45,608 bases of DNA from CAYUZU01 sp964448675 (GTDB lineage: Bacteria > Planctomycetota > Phycisphaerae > UBA1845 > Fen-1342): positions 1-45,608 of the forward strand of contig CAYUZU010000032.1 in assembly GCA_964448675.1 (NCBI GenBank), written 5' to 3'. The position numbers were made by a program, and so were the translations under genes. Positions 40,842-45,608 of the stretch are shown here, piece after piece. The notes beneath the pieces were generated by a model. The model made no database searches. It saw nothing but the letters and a program-made list of their open reading frames with translations, and was not told the DNA's origin. How positions within the stretch are numbered: position 1 is the stretch's first letter; the number at the start of each line of letters is the position of its first letter.

Positions 40842-41708
40842 TTAGCCTCCCGCCAGAAAGACCCCCGCCTCGTAGCCGACCGAGTTGCTCATGTCCAACC
40901 CGCCGGCCTGGGCCGTCTCAGCGCTGCACGTGTGCTGCAACTCGTGATAAACCGTCGCCCCCAACGTCCGCGCCGCCGCCACCGTCGCCGCGACCGCCCC
41001 CCCGCCACAGGCATTCCGATGATCACGGGCCTCGCGGACGATTGCGTCCGCGTCGAGCGCCGCGATTAACGCAATCACCCGCCGGTCGTTCACTTCCTTC
41101 GCCCAACGTACCCCTGCCGAACCATGGCCCTCTGGCTCAAACCCGAATGCCGGCCCGTAATGCGTCAGATCCGTCGAACCGACGAAGGCCACGCGCCCCC
41201 CGGCCTGCTGCGCAACCCGGGCGCACGACGCCCCGACCGCCGCCGACCGGCGACCGGGCGGGACGTTGATCGGCACAACCTTCGCCCGCGGCAACAGCCG
41301 CTTCAGGATCGGCAACTGCACCTCGATCGAATGCTCGCGGCCATGAGCCTCGGGCGACTGCGCCACACCTTCAACCGTCAGAAACCGCCCTGCCAGACCC
41401 TCGTCGACCTCGATCGGCCCCAGGGGCGTCTGCCAGCGGCCGCGCGCATACAGGCTGCCCGCGTTGCGGTCGGGCCCGTGGGCCGCTCCAAAGATCACGA
41501 CCGTGTCGGGCTCACTGGCGGCGATGGACGCCCAGCTCAGTGCCGCCGTCGGACCGCTATAGACCCACCCCGCGTGCGGCACAATGGCACACAGGCTCGC
41601 CGGTGGCGGCGTCTCGGGGAGCATTTCGTCGATCGCCGCCCGGCAGCGACCAGGGTTGGCCGGGTAGAACTGGCCGGCGAAGACGGCAGGGCGTTCGGCC
41701 GCAGACAT
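40842..41708 (-). CDS. amrB: AmmeMemoRadiSam system protein B (Memo family)
   Basis: A 288-residue protein of the Memo-like family, related to extradiol dioxygenases. Motifs: RPAVFAGQFYPANPGRCRAAIDEML, AIVPHAGWVYSGPTAALSWA, VVIFGAAHG, HGREHSIEVQLPILKRLLP, VAFVGSTDLTHYGPAFGFEP, ACGGGAVAATVAAAR and SVGYEAGVFL. The PHAG, EHS and STDLTHYG histidines line the putative metal site. The partners AmrA (AMMECR1) and AmrS (radical SAM) that usually accompany it are not in this window. AGGAGA lies 6 nt before the ATG. It is 14 bp downstream of parB on the same strand, so it is probably in the same transcript. Biochemical role not established. Confidence 0.92.
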   Translation of the reverse strand: MSAAERPAVFAGQFYPANPGRCRAAIDEMLPETPPPASLCAIVPHAGWVYSGPTAALSWASIAASEPDTVVIFGAAHGPDRNAGSLYARGRWQTPLGPIEVDEGLAGRFLTVEGVAQSPEAHGREHSIEVQLPILKRLLPRAKVVPINVPPGRRSAAVGASCARVAQQAGGRVAFVGSTDLTHYGPAFGFEPEGHGSAGVRWAKEVNDRRVIALIAALDADAIVREARDHRNACGGGAVAATVAAARTLGATVYHELQHTCSAETAQAGGLDMSNSVGYEAGVFLAGG

Positions 41709-41722
41709 GGTCGTTCTCCTGA

Positions 41723-42649
41723 CTACTCGATCCGCAGATCGCCCCCGAGCGTCTCCGAAATTCGGTCGAAATCATCCAGATTGTTGTAGTAAATCACGAT
41801 TCGGCCAGCGTTTTTCTTCCGCCCGGGCATGAGGCGGACGCGCAGGCCGACCGCTTTGCTCAGGGCCCGCTCGACGTCCTGCTGGTGGGTTTTCTGGCCG
41901 TCAGGCGTCTTCTCTGCCGGTTGGCGGTCGGGTTCATCCTCGTCAGCGCGGACCAGGTCCTCGACCTGGCGGACGGAGAGGTTACGCCGAGCCACGAGCT
42001 TGGCGAGGGCGAGCTGGCGTTGGGGGTTGCTGACGGCGGCGAGGGCACGGGCCTGGCCCATGCCGAGGTCGCCTGTGCCGAGCAGGAAGCAGACTTCGGG
42101 TTGCAACTTCAGCAATCTAAGATAGTTAGAGACATTGCCCCGACTCTCGGACAGCCGTTGCGCGAGCTCGTCGATGGAGCAGCCGAAGGTGTCCAGGTAT
42201 TGCTGGTACGCCCCGGCCCGTTCGAGGGGGCCAAGATCTTCGCGCTGGAGATTCTCGACGAGGGCGAGCTCGAACGACTGGGCGTCGCTGAGGTCGCGGA
42301 CGATGGCAGGAATGGTCTGGAGCTCGGCTCGGCGGGCGGCGCGCAGGCGGCGTTCGCCGGCGACGAGTTCGTAGCGGTCGCTGTCGAGTTGGCGGACGAC
42401 GATGGGCTGGATGACGCCGTTCTTGCGAATGGAGTCGGCGAGTTCGGCCAAGGCGTGGTCGTCGAAGTCGGTGCGGGGCTGGCGCGGGTTGGCATTGATC
42501 TGGTCGACAGGCAGTTCGCGGGTGATATTGGGCAGGGGGGTCGCATCGGTGTCGGGCTTCGTCGGCAGACTCGGGGTCGCCGACCGATCTTTGCGGGGGG
42601 TAATGAGGGCGTTGAGCCCTTTGCCGAGCCGGTTGGGAGATTTCGCCAT
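41723..42649 (-). CDS. parB: Chromosome-partitioning protein ParB
   Basis: A 308-residue ParB/Spo0J protein that binds parS, loads as a CTP-dependent clamp and helps segregate the chromosome origin. N-terminal MAKSPNRLGKGLNALI; the ParB/CTP-binding domain DQINANPRQPRTDFDDHALAELADSIRKNGVIQPIVVRQLDSDRYELVAGERRLRAAR contains the GERR motif. ALVENLQREDLGPLERA, an HTH (SIDELAQRLSESRGNVSNYLRLL) and a C-terminal dimerisation domain (RIVIYYNNLDDFDRISETL) follow. AAGGA lies about 8 nt upstream. A parS site lies 142 bp upstream and another 1.1 kb downstream. The usual parA partner is not adjacent on either side. Confidence 0.95.
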   Translation of the reverse strand: MAKSPNRLGKGLNALITPRKDRSATPSLPTKPDTDATPLPNITRELPVDQINANPRQPRTDFDDHALAELADSIRKNGVIQPIVVRQLDSDRYELVAGERRLRAARRAELQTIPAIVRDLSDAQSFELALVENLQREDLGPLERAGAYQQYLDTFGCSIDELAQRLSESRGNVSNYLRLLKLQPEVCFLLGTGDLGMGQARALAAVSNPQRQLALAKLVARRNLSVRQVEDLVRADEDEPDRQPAEKTPDGQKTHQQDVERALSKAVGLRVRLMPGRKKNAGRIVIYYNNLDDFDRISETLGGDLRIE

Positions 42650-42786
42650 CGGTGCTTCCTTGTCCTGGGGCGGGATGGGGGTACCTGGCGGGCAAGTTAC
42701 GCTTCTGGGGCCGGTTGTGTCAACGCAAATGTCCCGATAACAGCGTTATTGGCGGGTTCTGGCGCAAATACCGGAGCCGCCGACAA

Positions 42787-42808
42787 CTGCGTTTCACGTG
42801 AAACGCAG
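42787..42808. promoter_or_regulatory. parS centromere site 2 (22-bp palindrome)
   Basis: Core GTTTCACGTGAAAC at 42791-42804, extended to a perfect 22-bp palindrome (CTGC...GCAG). With its flank CGACAACTGC it is an inverted copy of site 1 over about 26 bp. It lies upstream of parB and could also affect parB expression through ParB binding. Confidence 0.95.
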
Positions 42809-42846
42809 CCGTTTAGTGTATAGGGGTTCTAGTTCTTCTATGCTCA

Positions 42847-44361
42847 GTGCACGCCGGCACCATCTTCATAAGGTGCCACTCCGCGACGACCGTCAGTTGC
42901 AGCATCGAGACCACCAGCGGGGTGCGGTGCACGTGGAACGCCGAGAACCGGCTGATGAGCGTGGCGCGGACGTATCCGGCCTTGGCGGCCCCGAACGAGC
43001 CGCCGCCGGTGAAGGTGGAATTCCGGTATGATTACTTCGGTCGGCGGATCGAAAAGCGGGTGCTGCCGTGGAACCCCGCGCTCAATGGCGGCGCGGGCGA
43101 TTGGGACGACGGCAATCCGACCAAGGTCACGCGGTTTGTGTGGAGCGGGTGGCTCATGCTGCTGGAGCTGGACGTGGATCCGAACGACGCCAACGATCCG
43201 AGCACGCGGCGCAGCTACACCTGGGGCCTCGACCTGGCTGGGCAGCAGGGCTCGGTGAACAGCCTCGAAGCCGCCGGCGGTATTGGCGGCTTGCTGGCGA
43301 TCAGCGACCCCAACGATCCGAACGATCCCAACGACCTGTTCGGCGACTTCGCCTACACCTACGACGCCAACGGCAATGTCGGCCAGCTCATCGACTGGGC
43401 CCACGACCCGAACGATCCGAACGGCGCGATCGTGGCGCGGTATGATTACGACCCCTACGGCAAGGTCATCGGGCCCGATGATGATGACGATGGCGACTGG
43501 CGCGACGACGCCGGCCCCTACGCCGTCGAGAACCCGATCCGCTTCAGCACCAAGTACTGGGATGACGAGACGGGTTGGGGGAACTGGCCCATCCGCTATT
43601 ATGATCCGGTGACGGGGCGGTGGACCTCGTGGGATCCGATTGGGGAGCGGGGCGGGGTGAATCTGTACGGATATGTTGCGAATGTACCGTCTAACGCAAT
43701 CGATGCTCGTGGCTGGTTCACTTGTGGGGGGCGCGTTAGCGCGACAATCGTCGACGAGGTCAAACTGTGGGAATGGTGGTATAGAGGTGTTCTGTCAGGG
43801 CCACGAATGGATGAGTATTGGGGCTTTCGCTACGAAATGAAATGGGTGCTTGAGGATGCTCATCACGTGGCGACCCTTGATTCTGAGCTGTGGGGAGACA
43901 CCAAGCTGGAGGATGGTCGGTGCGTGTTCGGATTGCATGATCTGTCAACCGTCCGAAGCAGGGCATACCAGCCCTTTATGCAATGCAACGTGAGCTTCGT
44001 ATCCGAAGGCTGGAGGGTCACGCTGGCGACAGAGGAGACGGCGGGCGAACCATACGATGTGGGAGAGTGTTACCAATGCTATGAGGGAAATGTGAGGTAT
44101 TTCATTAGGATCATGAGCAGGTCTAAGTGGGCGTATCCGGATTTAGGAATTGGGCTCGCCAGCGAAACGGAGAAGAGCAGCGCTGCGGCCGAATACAAGC
44201 TGAAGATATGCACGAACGGTTACGCCAAAGCTGAGAGAATCAGCTTCGAGGGAAGGAACTTCTACGACTTCCCATCCTTCTCTTTCTATAAGCAGTTCTA
44301 TGGTTGGGGTGCTGAGACTACGTCCTTCACGAGCACGCCAGAGTTCCGTGTTCCGGAGTAA
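42847..44361 (+). CDS. RHS-repeat protein, N-terminally truncated, with variable C-terminal tip
   Basis: An open frame of 504 codons containing only the end of an RHS/YD-repeat protein. RHS similarity starts near 42930 (CTWNAENRLMSVARTYP) and runs through VEFRYDYFGRRIEKRV, YTYDANGNVGQLIDW and RYDYDPYGKVIG to the core-ending motif RYYDPVTGRWTSWDPIGERGGVNLYGYVANVPSNAIDARGW. The first ~27 codons do not look like RHS. After about residue 290 comes a unique ~215-residue tip with several Cys (CYQCYEG) and aromatic-rich segments. The GC content falls from about 73% (line 43381) to about 50% (line 44101). In polymorphic toxin systems such tips are the exchangeable toxin domain; I recognise no toxin family. 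(NDP)n runs occur inside the core. It is probably a displaced RHS tip rather than a complete gene. Confidence 0.75.
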   Translation: MHAGTIFIRCHSATTVSCSIETTSGVRCTWNAENRLMSVARTYPALAAPNEPPPVKVEFRYDYFGRRIEKRVLPWNPALNGGAGDWDDGNPTKVTRFVWSGWLMLLELDVDPNDANDPSTRRSYTWGLDLAGQQGSVNSLEAAGGIGGLLAISDPNDPNDPNDLFGDFAYTYDANGNVGQLIDWAHDPNDPNGAIVARYDYDPYGKVIGPDDDDDGDWRDDAGPYAVENPIRFSTKYWDDETGWGNWPIRYYDPVTGRWTSWDPIGERGGVNLYGYVANVPSNAIDARGWFTCGGRVSATIVDEVKLWEWWYRGVLSGPRMDEYWGFRYEMKWVLEDAHHVATLDSELWGDTKLEDGRCVFGLHDLSTVRSRAYQPFMQCNVSFVSEGWRVTLATEETAGEPYDVGECYQCYEGNVRYFIRIMSRSKWAYPDLGIGLASETEKSSAAAEYKLKICTNGYAKAERISFEGRNFYDFPSFSFYKQFYGWGAETTSFTSTPEFRVPE

Positions 44362-44371
44362 GGTATGCTGT

Positions 44372-44391
44372 GTACACATGCGCATGTGTAC
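44372..44391. promoter_or_regulatory. 20-bp perfect palindrome
   Basis: GTACACATGCGCATGTGTAC, reading the same on both strands, 11 bp after the RHS stop and 20 bp before the next gene's GTG start. It may be an operator or a hairpin in the RNA. There is no T-tract, so it is not a typical terminator. Confidence 0.8.
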
Positions 44392-44411
44392 CGCATGAGC
44401 GTACAATCGCT

Positions 44412-45290
44412 GTGAGAGTCAATGTCATTGTGGCGCTGAATGCCGCTGTCGGGTTGCTACTGCTAACTGCGTGGTACCTCGCTAGGGGCCGGGTGATGAG
44501 TGATGGACCTGAGCCGGCCTGCGGGCAATGCGGCTACTCACTGCATGGCCTGGAATCAGACCGCTGTCCAGAATGCGGTGCGCCCAGGCAGCAAGCGGTC
44601 ATCTCTAGGATGTCCAAAGGCTGGAGCGAGGTGCGCCGCGCCGCGTATATGGCGTGGCCCCTGTTGTGTGCGATGGCGTCGTTTCTGGTCGCCTTGGACA
44701 TCCTACTGCTGTGCCCTGTTAGAATCAGGGCATTCGAGACAGCACACGTGGACTGGCCGGCTTCCAAGGAGTATGCTGGTGTGACAATCGAGGTTGAGCG
44801 CCCCGTGGTCCTGAAAACGGTTACCAGAGTGCGCAGTCCTGGGCCCCCGCGCGTGGTGCGACTTGAAGTCGAGCAATACGTCGAGGGCGGGAGGATAGCC
44901 GTTTTTGGACCGCTGCAGGTTGCGTGTTGTGGGTCGGCAACAGACTGTGACCAGGATAACCTGCGGTGTGCGGGGGATCTACTAACCGAGGACGTGCTGG
45001 CGCTGATGCGTACTGCTGGTGTAGACGCAGATAGCCCGGCAGTCATTGCGGAGGCAGCGTTTGTGCTCAAGCTGCTACGGGCAGCTTGCTCAACCGGGAT
45101 CGCAGCGGCGTACCCGGAAGGTCCATTCAAAAGGAATTCTGGCGGCACCATTATTCGCACGTCCGCTGAGGTTCCAGAGGACCGGGTGTGGCCGCTGGTC
45201 GCGGCGATTGTCATTGGCGTCGCCTTGTACGTTGTTGGACGCCGACGAAGCGGGGTACCACCCAAACGTGTGGAGATGATGAAGCTGTGA
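44412..45290 (+). CDS. Zinc-ribbon membrane protein downstream of RHS tip
   Basis: About 292 residues starting at GTG 44412 (VRVNVIVALNAAVGLLLLTAWYLARGR, which forms TM1); ATG 44496 would remove that helix. A four-Cys ribbon CGQCGYSLHGLESDRCPECG follows, then TM2 (AAYMAWPLLCAMASFLVALDILLL), an exported domain of about 150 residues (IEVERPVVLKTVTRV...) with four further cysteines (CCGSATDCDQDNLRC), and TM3 near the end (VWPLVAAIVIGVALYVVG). GC content is lower than the genome norm, like the RHS tip before it. Position suggests a cargo or immunity gene of the RHS tip, but similar ribbon proteins occur elsewhere in the window without RHS. Confidence 0.7.
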   Translation: MRVNVIVALNAAVGLLLLTAWYLARGRVMSDGPEPACGQCGYSLHGLESDRCPECGAPRQQAVISRMSKGWSEVRRAAYMAWPLLCAMASFLVALDILLLCPVRIRAFETAHVDWPASKEYAGVTIEVERPVVLKTVTRVRSPGPPRVVRLEVEQYVEGGRIAVFGPLQVACCGSATDCDQDNLRCAGDLLTEDVLALMRTAGVDADSPAVIAEAAFVLKLLRAACSTGIAAAYPEGPFKRNSGGTIIRTSAEVPEDRVWPLVAAIVIGVALYVVGRRRSGVPPKRVEMMKL

Positions 45291-45414
45291 CTGTCGGTGA
45301 CGGCGTGTTACGACTGACTTCGTGAGCATGGCATCGTGCCGGTGTTACTGAATCCATGCGGCGGTTTTATCGGCGCTGGGTACTGGCTTGGTCGGGCCGC
45401 TGAAGCGGCGGTCG

Positions 45415-45539
45415 CGAGGTCCGAGCCGGTGCGGCTGGCGTCCACGCGGACCTTCGAGGAGGGCCGCAACCTGGTCGACACGGTTACGCACGCGTGGGAT
45501 CCGACCGGGACGCCGGTGGATATCTCCGTTCATGACTAG
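45415..45539 (+). pseudogene. RHS fragment interrupted at 3' end
   Basis: In one frame the sequence reads RLASTRTFEEGRNLVDTVTHAWDPTGTPVDISVHD and stops at TAG (45537-45539). This matches the planctomycete RHS phrase of the type S.RTYE.GRDLVT.V.N.W...T.VS.YDYTYDALGRR, which precedes the core. Both sides are cut: the left side merges with unrelated sequence near 45400, and the right side breaks at ATGACTAG where ...YDY would be expected. It looks like a remnant of another RHS gene, broken by rearrangement and probably by an insertion element. Confidence 0.6.
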
Positions 45540-45608
45540 AACCTATCCCAAACCTCGACACCTGTGTATTCCGTATACTTGAGCATGCTCAAACTCACGG
45601 ATGAACAA
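45534..45608 (+). mobile_element. Possible left end of an insertion sequence (window edge)
   Basis: The RHS fragment stops abruptly at CTAG (45536-45539), followed by AACCTATCCCAAACC, which has the look of an IS terminal repeat. Forty-odd bases later a new frame begins. A CTAG or TNA target site would suit IS5-group elements. The right end lies outside the window, so this is provisional. Confidence 0.4.
45585..45608 (+). CDS. Partial gene start, possibly IS5-type transposase
   Basis: ATG at 45585 begins MLKLTDEQ and runs off the window. The phrase LTDEQ(W) at this place is characteristic of IS5/IS4-type transposase N-termini. TATACT (45574-45579) lies 5 bp before the ATG, so the mRNA would be leaderless if that is the -10. 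Only eight residues are visible. Confidence 0.4.

Overview
The window looks like a high-GC chromosomal segment from a Planctomycetota bacterium, most likely of the Phycisphaerae type. The signs are: two proteins with PEP-CTERM tails (VPEPA, hydrophobic stretch, Arg-rich end); a prepilin-like protein with an H-X9-DG motif near its end; secreted proteins ending in Asp-rich dockerin-like loops (VDWRDID); a family of membrane proteins with a CxxCGYxLxG...CPECG zinc ribbon; an RHS locus; and a bacterial topoisomerase VI B subunit. No rRNA, tRNA or CRISPR array was found. All family assignments come from reading the sequence and recalling the families; no database search was run.

Layout. 1-4.1 kb: free-methionine-sulfoxide reductase, and divergently a cobalamin riboswitch driving a three-gene surface-protein operon. 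4.1-9.2 kb: a haem-motif histidine kinase, a TolC-like lipoprotein, an EEP-family hydrolase and a 25-residue membrane peptide. 9.2-16 kb: a chemotaxis receptor, KdsA, two adjacent small-RNA-like transcription units with matching promoters, a GspG-like membrane protein and two tandem zinc-ribbon membrane proteins. 16.2-19.2 kb: di-haem peroxidase, haem-motif membrane protein and outer-membrane barrel. 19.4-24.8 kb: GHL10 hydrolase, SSS symporter and MurQ, with a divergent cell-wall amidase, which reads as a muropeptide-sugar salvage locus. 25-28.6 kb: a PEP-CTERM protein behind a possible leader terminator, an Rrf2 regulator and a Cys-rich secreted protein. 28.7-32.6 kb: Usp and YhbY, then topoisomerase VI B with a DUF4870 protein.

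32.6-37 kb looks rearranged. It holds a degenerate 27-28 bp tandem repeat, a zinc-ribbon membrane protein, and a PadR plus membrane-protein cassette lying between two perfect 189-bp direct copies of the 3' half of a DUF123 gene. 37-39.7 kb: membrane proteins, a DUF2089 regulator that appears to be leaderless, and RsmE. 39.8-42.8 kb: a small lipoprotein, AmrB (Memo family) and ParB, with two identical-core parS sites and no adjacent parA, which suggests proximity to the replication origin. 42.8 kb to the end: an RHS gene lacking its N-terminus, with a lower-GC variable tip, a zinc-ribbon membrane protein, a second RHS fragment, and what looks like the left end of an insertion sequence at the window edge.

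Strongest candidates for something undescribed: the B12-riboswitch-controlled operon of a PEP-CTERM propeller-like protein, a surface protein and a pseudopilin, which could be a planctomycete counterpart of Bacteroidota cobalamin-capture loci; and the paired small RNAs at 12.7-13.1 kb.
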